This document shows, piece by piece, positions 24,142 through 31,796 of a DNA stretch of 38,075 nt; the first letter of the stretch is position 1; the number at the start of each line of letters is the position of its first letter. The position numbers and the translations under genes were made by a program. The notes beneath the pieces are model-generated. The model made no database searches and was not told the origin of the DNA. It was given only the letters and a program-made list of their open reading frames with translations. This DNA is from JBFGCA01 sp041567315 (GTDB lineage: Bacteria; Acidobacteriota; Thermoanaerobaculia; Multivoradales; JAHEKO01), in assembly GCA_041567315.1 (NCBI GenBank), contig JBFGCA010000037.1, forward strand, positions 1-38,075, given 5' to 3'.

Positions 24142-24144
24142 AAT
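24139..24144 (+). promoter_or_regulatory. Putative -10 element (TAGAAT) giving a near-leaderless kinase mRNA
   Basis: TAGAAT ends only 8 bases before the GTG at 24153, so a transcript from it would start at or very near the start codon. It overlaps the permease stop codon. It is the same GGCGTAGAATC-type string seen at 8909-8918. Confidence 0.35.
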
Positions 24145-24152
24145 CCGGGACG

Positions 24153-25631
24153 GTGGCGGTCCTGCGGTCCATCGGCAAGTACGAGATCCTCGAGCAGATC
24201 GGGCAGGGCGGCTTCGCCGCCGTCTACAAGGCGCGCGACCCGTTCATCAAGCGCCTGGTGGCGATCAAGCTGTGCCTCGCCGACGACGGGGACCTGCGCC
24301 GCCGCTTCTTCCACGAAGCCGAGATCGCCGGCAACCTCCATCACCCCAACATCGTCACCGTCTTCGAGTGCGGACTCGAGGAGGGCGCCCCCTACCTGGT
24401 CCAGGAGTACGTGGCCGGCAGCGACCTGGGCCGGGTGATCCGCGAGCGGGCGCCGCTCGGCGAGGTCGACAAGCTCGAGTCCCTGATGCAGGTGGCGCGG
24501 GCGCTCCACTACGCCCACTCCAAGGGGGTGCTCCACCGCGACGTCAAGCCGCAGAACGTGCTGGTGCCCGACCAGGGCGGCGGCGTCAAGCTGATGGACT
24601 TTGGGATCGCCACCCTCAAGGCGGTCCACACCCGACTGACGCGGGCCGGGACCATCCTCGGCACCGCCAGCTACCTGGCGCCGGAGCAGCTCCTCGGCCA
24701 GGAGCCCGACCGCCGGGTGGACCTCTTCTCGTTCGGCGTCCTGGCCTACGAGCTACTGAGCTACGAGAAGCCCTTCGGCGGTGGCAGCTTCGAGGAGGTG
24801 AGCCGCGAGATCGTGCGCTGCGACCCGCCGCCCGTCGAGGAGCGCTGGCCCGACTGCCCGGCCGACCTCGCCGCCGTGGTCCACCGCTGTCTGCGCAAGG
24901 ACCCCGACGAGCGCTACGCCTCGTTCGAGGAGCTGCTGCCCGAGCTCAACGCCGTCCTGGTGCGGGTGCGTCCCGAGCGGCGCAAGACGCCGCGGGTGGC
25001 CGTGGGGGCGCCCCCGCCCGGAGAGACGCCCGCGGGACAGGCGGGGCCGGAGACCGCGGCGCCCGCGGGCGGGGTTGGCGAGACCGGCGCGCCCCGCCCC
25101 CGCTCGGCGCGCCCAGACGCGCCGCGGCCGGGCCCGGCTGCGGTGGCGGAAGATCCAGGTAGCGACGCGACCTCGTCGGCCCCGGCCTCGCCGGCGGCGG
25201 CACCGCCCGGCCGGGCTCCCGGGGTTCGCGGTGGGCAGCGGCGGAGCGCCGGGCGCCAGCGCGCGGCGGCGATCGCCGTCGCCGCGCTGGCGCTCGCGGT
25301 GCTGGGCACCTGGTGGCTGGTCCGGGGCCGTTCCGGCGCGGCGCCGCCCGGCCCGCCCGCGCTGCTGCGGATCGACGCCTCGCCGTGGGCGGCAGTCACG
25401 CGGATCGTCGATGGCGGCGGCCGCGAGGTCCCGCTGCCCGCCGGAGCGACCACGCCGCTGGCGCTCGAGGTGCACGCGGGCCGCTACCGGGTCTCGGTGG
25501 CTCATCCCGACTCCGGCCGTAGCGGCGAGTGCGCGGTGGTGGTCGGGGCGGCGACCGGGGGCAGGTGCCACATCGAGCTGGCGACGCTCGACGCCGTCGA
25601 CTACTTCAAGCAGGCGGGCTGGTGGCGGTGA
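24153..25631 (+). CDS. Membrane Ser/Thr protein kinase with PEGA-like extracellular domain
   Basis: This 492-residue protein has an N-terminal Hanks-type kinase (about 8-270). The Gly loop is IGQGGFAAVY, the catalytic Lys is in VAIKL, the loop is HRDVKPQN, DFG is in MDFGIAT, and GTASYLAPEQ is the activation-segment end; all key residues are present. A Pro/Ala/Arg-rich juxtamembrane linker leads to one membrane helix (AAAIAVAALALAVLGTWWLV, about 370-390). A small extracytoplasmic beta domain follows, beginning LLRIDASPWAAV, which resembles PEGA domains. It probably senses an envelope signal and phosphorylates cytoplasmic targets. The FHA proteins encoded nearby are candidates (inference). Its stop overlaps the next start. 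Confidence 0.93.
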   Translation: MAVLRSIGKYEILEQIGQGGFAAVYKARDPFIKRLVAIKLCLADDGDLRRRFFHEAEIAGNLHHPNIVTVFECGLEEGAPYLVQEYVAGSDLGRVIRERAPLGEVDKLESLMQVARALHYAHSKGVLHRDVKPQNVLVPDQGGGVKLMDFGIATLKAVHTRLTRAGTILGTASYLAPEQLLGQEPDRRVDLFSFGVLAYELLSYEKPFGGGSFEEVSREIVRCDPPPVEERWPDCPADLAAVVHRCLRKDPDERYASFEELLPELNAVLVRVRPERRKTPRVAVGAPPPGETPAGQAGPETAAPAGGVGETGAPRPRSARPDAPRPGPAAVAEDPGSDATSSAPASPAAAPPGRAPGVRGGQRRSAGRQRAAAIAVAALALAVLGTWWLVRGRSGAAPPGPPALLRIDASPWAAVTRIVDGGGREVPLPAGATTPLALEVHAGRYRVSVAHPDSGRSGECAVVVGAATGGRCHIELATLDAVDYFKQAGWWR

Positions 25632-26659
25632 CGCGCCGATCTCCTCGCCGGCTTCGACGTCGCACCTCGGGTCGCTCTCGCGGGCGCTACCCGCTCGCCA
25701 CCGCCTTGGTGTGCCTCCACGGCGCCGCGCTGTGGCTCGCCGCCGCGGCGCTCTCGGCCGACGCCCGCGCCAGCTACCGGCAGGGGCTCGAGGAGCTGGA
25801 GCGCGGCGCCTGGCGGGCGGCGGCCGAGAGCCTGCGCGAAGCGATCGCCGAACGCCCGGAGGAGAGCGTCGGCGCCTTCCGCAGCTACCTGCCGCACTAC
25901 TACCTGGGGCTGGCCCTCTCCGAGGCCGGAGACTGCCAGGGCGCGCTCGCCGCGTGGAGCGAGTCCGAGCGTCAGGGAGAGGTGTCCGAGACGCCGCTGA
26001 TCCACGAGCTGACCGCCAACCGCGTACGCTGCCATGAGCTCCAGGCCGAGGTGACCGGCGCCGAGGGCGAGGGGCCGGACCCCGTCGCCGCCGCGGCGCA
26101 GGCGACGGCAGAGCGGCTGCGCGAGGCCCGCGAGCTGATCGCGGAGACCTCCTACCTGGAGCCGTTTCCCCCCCGGCTCGGTGAGAGCCTCCGCCTGGTC
26201 GAGGAGCTGACCACCGCACTCGAGTCGGCCGATCCGGCCGACGCCGCCGGCCGCACGGCGCTCGAGCGGCGACTCGACGCGGCGCTGGAGGAGCTGCGCG
26301 AGACCGCCGCCGGACCACCGCCGCTGTTGAGGGCGGCGGCCGAGGCCTACCTGGGTGGAGCCTACGCCGAGGTCGAGACGCTGTTGGCCGGCGAGCCCCT
26401 CGAGGCGCCCCGCGTGGCGGCCCACGCGCGGCTCTTGCGCGCCGCCTCGCACTGGGCGCTGTGGGCGCTGGACGGCAAGCGCGACGACGAGCTGCTCGCC
26501 GCCGCGCGTCAGGACGTCGCCGCCTGCCGCGCCCTCGACCCCGACCTGGAGCCGCCGCCGGGCGTCTACCCTCCCGCCTTCCTGGCCTTCTTTGCCGAGC
26601 CCCTCGGGGACCGCCCCGAGAACGCCCCCCGAGCGGCGAGCCCGAACGCCGATCCCTAG
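25628..26659 (+). CDS. Exported TPR-like helical protein
   Basis: This 343-residue protein has an Arg-rich N-terminus and a hydrophobic segment (LATALVCLHGAALWLAAAAL) that serves as a signal or anchor. Helix-turn-helix repeats follow: YRQGLEELERGAWRAAAESLREAI, then YLGLALSEAGDCQGALAAWSES, resembling tetratricopeptide units, and further helices to the end. Its size and position after a kinase suggest an envelope adaptor or sensor partner for the kinase system (inference). GTG 25628 is used because it overlaps the kinase stop (GTGA); a GTG two codons earlier is possible. No enzyme motif is seen. It is followed by a 173-base gap. Confidence 0.75.
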   Translation: MTRRSPRRLRRRTSGRSRGRYPLATALVCLHGAALWLAAAALSADARASYRQGLEELERGAWRAAAESLREAIAERPEESVGAFRSYLPHYYLGLALSEAGDCQGALAAWSESERQGEVSETPLIHELTANRVRCHELQAEVTGAEGEGPDPVAAAAQATAERLREARELIAETSYLEPFPPRLGESLRLVEELTTALESADPADAAGRTALERRLDAALEELRETAAGPPPLLRAAAEAYLGGAYAEVETLLAGEPLEAPRVAAHARLLRAASHWALWALDGKRDDELLAAARQDVAACRALDPDLEPPPGVYPPAFLAFFAEPLGDRPENAPRAASPNADP

Positions 26660-26740
26660 TATCCCGCGACCGGTCCGCACGGAGGTTGGCGACAAGCCTC
26701 CGCGACGGGAGCCCATGGCGCCGCTTCGTAACGCTTTCGC

Positions 26741-26746
26741 TATGAT
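26741..26746 (+). promoter_or_regulatory. Putative -10 element (TATGAT) for the second kinase gene
   Basis: TATGAT lies 86 bases before the GTG at 26833, in the only sizeable gap of the kinase cluster. A GGAGG/CCTCC hairpin at 26681-26701 precedes it and may end the upstream transcript. No clear -35 is visible. Confidence 0.35.
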
Positions 26747-26832
26747 GGACGCCTACTCGATCGGATCGCGCCACCCCGCCGGCTACCGTCGTTCGACGCT
26801 CGCCGCCAACCGGTGACGCGTCGAGGCCCACC

Positions 26833-28617
26833 GTGTCGATTCCCCTGCGCCAGGCCCTCGAAGGCAAGTACGAGATCCTCGAGAAGATCGGCGAGGGCGG
26901 CATCGGCGCCGTCTACAAGGTCCGTCACCGGCTGCTCGAGGAGGTGCGGGTCATCAAGGTGCTGCGCCCGCACGTCGCCGCCAAACAGGACCTCCAGGAG
27001 CGCTTCCTCCACGAGGCCAGGATGGCGATCCGCCTCAAGCACCCCAACATCGCCCAGCTCCACGACTTCTCGATCGCCGACGACGGCACCGCCTACATCG
27101 TCATGGAGTACATCGACGGGGTGGCGCTGGACGCGCTGCTCCGCGCCTCGGGACCGCCCAGCCGCGGGCTGACCATCGAGATCGCCCGCCAGGGGCTGGA
27201 GGCGCTCCACTACCTGCACGAGCACGAGTTCGTCCACCGCGACGTGTCGCCCGACAACCTGATGCTCAGCGCCGGCTTCGACGGCTCGCCGGTAGTCAAG
27301 CTGATCGACCTCGGCATCGCCAAGAACCTCGGCGAGGAGGTGCAGCTCACCGCCACCGGGGTCTTCCTGGGCAAGGTCCGCTACTGCTCTCCGGAGCAGT
27401 TCTCGGCCGGTAGCTCGGCCGAGGCGGAGCTGGACCGCCGCAGCGACCTCTACTCCTTTGGCGTCATGCTCTACGAGCTGCTCACCGGCGAGTACCCGTT
27501 CGAAGGCGAGAGCTTCGCCGAGCTGGCCGGCAGCCATCTGTTCCAGCAGCCGAAGGGATTCGAGGTCTCGGACCCCGACGGCAGGATCCCCGAGGGGCTG
27601 CGCGAGGTGGTGCTCCGCGCCCTCGACAAGGAGCCCGGCAAGCGCTGGTCCACCGCCCACGAGTTCGCCGAACGGCTCGGGGAGTTCGCCGAGGCCGGGG
27701 CCGACCTCCGCGAGGAGCTCGACCACACGGTGGAGATCACCACCACGGCCCTGCCGAGGGAGGCAGTGCCCGGACGGCCGGGCTCGACCCAGGACCGCTT
27801 CGACCGCCAGTTCGGGCTGGGACCGACGCCGGCACCGGATTCGCGGACGGCGGCCGACCACGGTGGCCACACGCGGCTTATCGGGACGGAAGCGCCCGCC
27901 AGGCCCGCCGCGCAGACGCCCGCTCGACCGGTCCCCGGCCGTCTGGGACGGACCGCGGCGGTTGTTCTGGCGGTGGCGGTGCCGGCGGCCGCCCTCGCCG
28001 GCTGGCTCCTCCTGCGGCGCCCGCCCGCCGCGAGCGGGCTCACGGCCCAGGGCACGGCGGGCCGGGTCACCCTGACCCCGCGCTTTTCGCCCGCCGAGGT
28101 GGCCGGCGACGTGGTGGCCTCGCTGGCGGCGGCGGCGGCGCCGGCCGGAGCTGGGGCCGGATCCGGCGCGGACGACCCGCCGGCCGGTCCGCAGGGCCCG
28201 GGGGCCGCGTCCCAGGAAGCGGGCTTTTCCCGAACGGCGCCTTCGGGCACGGGGGCGGCCGACCCTGTCAGGTCGCAGGCCGCGACCGCCGGCACCCAGC
28301 CGTCCGGCACCGCCGAGCCGCGCCGGGCGCAGGAGATCTACGAGCCAGGCGTCGGGGTGGTGATGCCGGTCCAGCTGACGCCGGCGGCGCCCGTCTACCC
28401 GCCCGACGTCCGCGTGCGCAAGGAGCCGGTCGAGCTCGAGGTCGAGGTGCTGGTCGACGAGTACGGCAAGGTCGTCGAGGCCAAGGCGAGCGGCAAGCGC
28501 GGCTTCCGCGACGCCGCCGAGGCGGCGGCGGCGCGGGTCGAGTTCCGACCCGCCTCCAGGAACGGCGTGCTGGGCCGCATGCGCACCACGCTGACCGTGG
28601 TGTTCGAGCCCGAGTAG
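26833..28617 (+). CDS. Ser/Thr protein kinase fused to a TonB-like C-terminal domain
   Basis: This is a 594-residue protein. The kinase domain (about 12-285) has IGEGGIGAVY, the Lys in VRVIKVL, HRDVSPDN, DLG in place of DFG, and the segment KVRYCSPEQ. The Lys of the usual HRDxKPxN loop is Ser, a variant common in myxobacterial-type kinases, so activity is plausible. A membrane helix (AAVVLAVAVPAAALAGWLLL, about 375-400) is followed by a disordered Ala/Gly linker. A domain of about 90 residues (PVYPPDVRVRKEPVELEVEV to the end) resembles the TonB C-terminal fold. In TonB this domain contacts outer-membrane receptors; here it may sense or touch the envelope (inference). Its 3' end faces the FHA-bearing redox operon, 28 bases away. 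Confidence 0.9.
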   Translation: MSIPLRQALEGKYEILEKIGEGGIGAVYKVRHRLLEEVRVIKVLRPHVAAKQDLQERFLHEARMAIRLKHPNIAQLHDFSIADDGTAYIVMEYIDGVALDALLRASGPPSRGLTIEIARQGLEALHYLHEHEFVHRDVSPDNLMLSAGFDGSPVVKLIDLGIAKNLGEEVQLTATGVFLGKVRYCSPEQFSAGSSAEAELDRRSDLYSFGVMLYELLTGEYPFEGESFAELAGSHLFQQPKGFEVSDPDGRIPEGLREVVLRALDKEPGKRWSTAHEFAERLGEFAEAGADLREELDHTVEITTTALPREAVPGRPGSTQDRFDRQFGLGPTPAPDSRTAADHGGHTRLIGTEAPARPAAQTPARPVPGRLGRTAAVVLAVAVPAAALAGWLLLRRPPAASGLTAQGTAGRVTLTPRFSPAEVAGDVVASLAAAAAPAGAGAGSGADDPPAGPQGPGAASQEAGFSRTAPSGTGAADPVRSQAATAGTQPSGTAEPRRAQEIYEPGVGVVMPVQLTPAAPVYPPDVRVRKEPVELEVEVLVDEYGKVVEAKASGKRGFRDAAEAAAARVEFRPASRNGVLGRMRTTLTVVFEPE

Positions 28618-28628
28618 CCGCGAGTGAC

Positions 28629-28642
28629 GCGCCGCCCGGCGC
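28629..28642. terminator. Weak hairpin between the convergent kinase and redox operons
   Basis: GCGCC-GCCC-GGCGC forms a 5-bp stem in the 28-base gap between two convergent stops. It could act as a bidirectional end point, but there is no T-tract on either strand. Confidence 0.3.
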
Positions 28643-28645
28643 CGG

Positions 28646-30889
28646 CTACAGGATCTCGACCTCGACCGGGCCGCGGATCCGCACCTGGCAGGCCAGGCGG
28701 CAGGGGCCGGGCTCGAGCTCGCACAGCTCTTCGAGCGTCTCGCGCTCCTGATCGTCGGGGGCGCCGGTAAGGTTCTCGGCGCCGGCCACGACGCGGATCG
28801 GGTCGCTGCCGCAGATCCCCGAGTGGCACTCGGCGCGGATCGGCACCCCGTCGCGCTCGGCCGCGTCGCAGACGGTCTCGCCGGCGGCCACCGCCACCAC
28901 CCGGTCCAGACCGCGGAAGGTGACGGTGGGTCCGGCGTCGGACGGCTCGGCGCCAGCCGCCGCTCGAGCCGGCGCCGCCGCCTGGCCGGCCGCCGCTGCC
29001 CCCGCCGGCCGTGGCGACTCGATCCCCTCGTCGAGCGCCGCCTCGGGCCGCAGGCTGAAGGTGAAGAGCTGCTGGCCGGCGCGGATCTGGTCGCCGTGCT
29101 CGAGCGGCGTCGCCGAGCGCACCCGCAGGTAGGTGCCGTTGACGCTCTTGAGGTCCTTGACCCAGACGCCGCCGTCGGTGGCGGCCAGAGCCAGGTGACG
29201 CCGAGACAGGGTGCGGTCGGCCGGGTCGAGCACCAGGTCGGGGGCGTCGCGGCCGGCGACCGCGGGCCTGGCGCTCAAGGGCAGCGCGCCCAGCTCCTCG
29301 CCGGCGGCGCTGTAGTGGGTGGCGGCGAAGCCCTCGGCCGTGCGCCCGACGACCAGGAACTGCCGGCCCGCCCGCAGCAGGTCGCCGTCGCCGAGGGGCC
29401 GCTTCTCGCCGGGGCGCACCCTGAGGAAGGTGCCGGTGGCGCCGCCGTCGTCGCGCAGGAACCAGCCCTCTTCGCTGTGCGCGACCGAGGCGTGCCGATC
29501 GGCCAGCAGGGTGTCCTCGGCGAAGGAGAGGTCGCAACCGCTGCGGCCGATGGTGGTGACGGCGCCCGCGAGCAGCGGATGCTCGTCCTCCTCGACGCCG
29601 GTGGGCAGCACCCGGACGAGCACCGCGATGGGCTCGCTCTCGCTGCGCCCCGGCGCCAGGCTCTCGGCGGGTGGACCCGGGCGCTGGGCAGCGGCGGCCG
29701 GCACCGCCACCGCCGGGGCGCGCTCCTCGACCTCCTCGAGCCGCACCTCGACCTCTTTCTTGCCGGCCAGCCGCTGGGCGATCACCTGCGCCACCAGCAC
29801 GCCGTCGCGGAGCGCCGACTTGACGTTGCCGCGGTGCTTGACCTCGCGGAATCCGGCCGGGTCGCCGTCGAAGTCGTCGGTCTCGAAGTAGGCCTGGCTC
29901 AGCAGGTCGCCGGCCAGGTAGACGTTCGGCTGGCGGCTCTCCAGAAAGCGGTTGACCACCATCCGCTTGCGCCGCCGGGGCCCGCCGACCGCCAGCTCGA
30001 TGCCGAAGGCGTTGAGCAGCGCCTCGGGGACGTCCTCGCCGATGCAGGCGATCACCTGCTCCTTGGGGAACTCGAGCAGCGCCAGCTCCTGCGGGCGGCC
30101 CTCCATCCGCCGGCGGTCCACCCGCACCGCCAGGTACTCCACCCGGTCGTCGCCGCGAAAGACCCCCAGCGGCTCGCTGTGCCGGCAGTAGTGGACGTTG
30201 CCGTTGCCGACGTAGGCGGCGAAGAAGGCGTCGGCCAGCGCCTTCGAGACCCGCGGCATCTTGTCGCCGCGATAGGACCAGTAGACGGCGGTCGGATCGC
30301 CGGCCGCCGCCTTGGCGTTGGACACCGCGATCACCGCCTCGGCGGCCGAGGTGCCGCCGCCGATCACGCAGGCCGGCCGCCCGACGTAGCTCGCCGCGTC
30401 GCCCAACCGGTAGGCGATGCCGGTGGTGTCGCCCGGGACGTCGAAGCGCCGCGGCACGCCGCGGCCGAGCGCCAGGACCACGTGCCGCGCCTCGTAGCCC
30501 AGCTCGCAGCCGCGGTCGTGGCTCCACGCGGTGACCCGCCAGGCGCCGTCCTCCAGCCGCTCGAGCCCGGTGACCTCGACCCCGATCTCGTAGGCCAGGC
30601 CGTGCTCGGCGTAGAGCGCCTTCCAGCGGGCGCACATATCGTCCTTGTCGATGGGCCCGAAGCACAGGCGTTCGACCAGCTCGCCGCCCCGGGGGAAGCG
30701 CATCCGGTCGCCGCCGCCGAAGCCCGGCAGGATCAGCTTGTCCTTGGAGTAGTCGCGGATCCGCCTCATCAGGTCGTCGTAGTCGAGGACCAGCGGCTCG
30801 ACGCCCAGCTCGCGGGCGCGGCAGGCGGCGGCGGTGCCGGCCGGGCCGCCGCCGACGATCAGCAGGTCGCGACGCTCGACCTCAGCCAT
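28646..30889 (-). CDS. FAD/NAD(P) oxidoreductase with two FHA domains and a C-terminal ferredoxin-like domain
   Basis: This 747-residue protein has four modules. A thioredoxin-reductase-like flavoprotein (1-380) shows the FAD site GGGPAG (13-18) and the NAD(P) site GGGTSAAEA (177-185). FHA domain 1 (about 425-510) is degenerate, with ADRHA where SxRH is usual. FHA domain 2 (about 535-615) is intact, with GRD, SRRH and VNGT. A ferredoxin-like domain spans 655-747. Its cluster ligands would be Cys688, Cys693 and Cys734, while the position of the third canonical cysteine is Asp696. It probably moves electrons between NAD(P)H and the membrane complex encoded upstream, and the FHA domains suggest control by phosphorylation (inference). 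It overlaps the previous gene by 8 bases and is last in the operon. Confidence 0.9.
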   Translation of the reverse strand: MAEVERRDLLIVGGGPAGTAAACRARELGVEPLVLDYDDLMRRIRDYSKDKLILPGFGGGDRMRFPRGGELVERLCFGPIDKDDMCARWKALYAEHGLAYEIGVEVTGLERLEDGAWRVTAWSHDRGCELGYEARHVVLALGRGVPRRFDVPGDTTGIAYRLGDAASYVGRPACVIGGGTSAAEAVIAVSNAKAAAGDPTAVYWSYRGDKMPRVSKALADAFFAAYVGNGNVHYCRHSEPLGVFRGDDRVEYLAVRVDRRRMEGRPQELALLEFPKEQVIACIGEDVPEALLNAFGIELAVGGPRRRKRMVVNRFLESRQPNVYLAGDLLSQAYFETDDFDGDPAGFREVKHRGNVKSALRDGVLVAQVIAQRLAGKKEVEVRLEEVEERAPAVAVPAAAAQRPGPPAESLAPGRSESEPIAVLVRVLPTGVEEDEHPLLAGAVTTIGRSGCDLSFAEDTLLADRHASVAHSEEGWFLRDDGGATGTFLRVRPGEKRPLGDGDLLRAGRQFLVVGRTAEGFAATHYSAAGEELGALPLSARPAVAGRDAPDLVLDPADRTLSRRHLALAATDGGVWVKDLKSVNGTYLRVRSATPLEHGDQIRAGQQLFTFSLRPEAALDEGIESPRPAGAAAAGQAAAPARAAAGAEPSDAGPTVTFRGLDRVVAVAAGETVCDAAERDGVPIRAECHSGICGSDPIRVVAGAENLTGAPDDQERETLEELCELEPGPCRLACQVRIRGPVEVEIL

Positions 30890-31796
30890 CCCGGTCCGCG
30901 TCCTCGGCGCTCACCAGCCGCGCCTCGATCCGCCCGAAGCGGAGGCCGGCGCCGGGAGGGACCTCGACCTCGACCCCGGCCCGCAGCGGCTCGCCGTTCA
31001 GGCAGGTCTTGTTGCGGCTGCCCTCGTCGCGCAGGAAGACGCGGCCGCCGGCCAACCGCAGCGTGGCGTGACGGCGCGACAGCTCGCGGTTGCGCAGCCG
31101 GATGGTGACGCGGCTCGCTCGGCCCAGCAGGTTGTCCCCTTCGCGCAGCGGGAACCGGCGAGCGCCGCCGGCCAGGTCGATTTCGAGCAGGGGGCCGGCA
31201 GCCACCGGTCGGCCGGGCTCGGGCGACTCGGGCCGGGGCGGTTCGGGCCGGGGCGCCGGTCCGGCTTCCGGCTTCCGGTCCTCGGCCGCCGCTTTCTGGC
31301 GGGCCAGCACCTCGGGAAGACCCACCGGCTGCTCCTCGACGCGGGTCCCCCGCTCCTCGGCCGCCGCCCGCAGGACCTCGGGCACCGCCGGCACCGCGGC
31401 ATCGATCCGGGTGGTCTCGACGGCGTCTTCGGACCTGGCTTCAGGCCTGGCGGCCGCCGGACCCGCTGCCGGCTCTGCGGCCTCCTCGGGCCCGCGGTCC
31501 AGCTCGACGAAGAAGAACTCCGAGGCGCCGGCGAAGCTCAGGACGTGGAGCCGGCCGAGCCGCTCGGGGCGCTCCACCCTGAGACCGTCGAGCCGGGTGC
31601 CGTTGAGGCTCCCGAGGTCCTCGACGAAGTAGGCGCCGCGCTCGTCGTCGAACCAGATGCGGGCGTGGCGCTGGGACACCTCGGGCGCCGCCAGCACCAC
31701 CGAGCTGTCTTCGCCGCGACCGATCACCGCCTCGCGCCCGAGCGTGTGCTCGGTCCCGTGGTCGGGGCCGTAGCGGCAGACCAGCCGTGCCTTCAC
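30882..31796 (-). CDS. Double FHA-domain protein
   Basis: This 304-residue cytoplasmic protein has two forkhead-associated domains. The first (about 1-95) shows VIGRGEDSS, VSQRHARI and SLNGTRLDG, all residues needed to bind phosphothreonine. The second (about 205-295) has LLGRASRVT, LSRRHATL and GSRNKTCLNG. A charged Pro/Glu/Ala linker joins them. No signal is present. GTG 31796 overlaps the decahaem cytochrome stop (GTGA), and the end overlaps the flavoprotein start. It is therefore built into the redox operon and may dock the complex to a phosphorylated partner, perhaps a kinase encoded at 24153 or 26833 (inference). Confidence 0.9.
   Translation of the reverse strand: MKARLVCRYGPDHGTEHTLGREAVIGRGEDSSVVLAAPEVSQRHARIWFDDERGAYFVEDLGSLNGTRLDGLRVERPERLGRLHVLSFAGASEFFFVELDRGPEEAAEPAAGPAAARPEARSEDAVETTRIDAAVPAVPEVLRAAAEERGTRVEEQPVGLPEVLARQKAAAEDRKPEAGPAPRPEPPRPESPEPGRPVAAGPLLEIDLAGGARRFPLREGDNLLGRASRVTIRLRNRELSRRHATLRLAGGRVFLRDEGSRNKTCLNGEPLRAGVEVEVPPGAGLRFGRIEARLVSAEDADRDG

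Noticed and set aside
26833..28617. Pseudokinase interpretation of the second kinase
   Set aside because: The catalytic Asp of HRD, the metal-binding Asp of DLG and the ATP-binding Lys are all present; only secondary positions vary.
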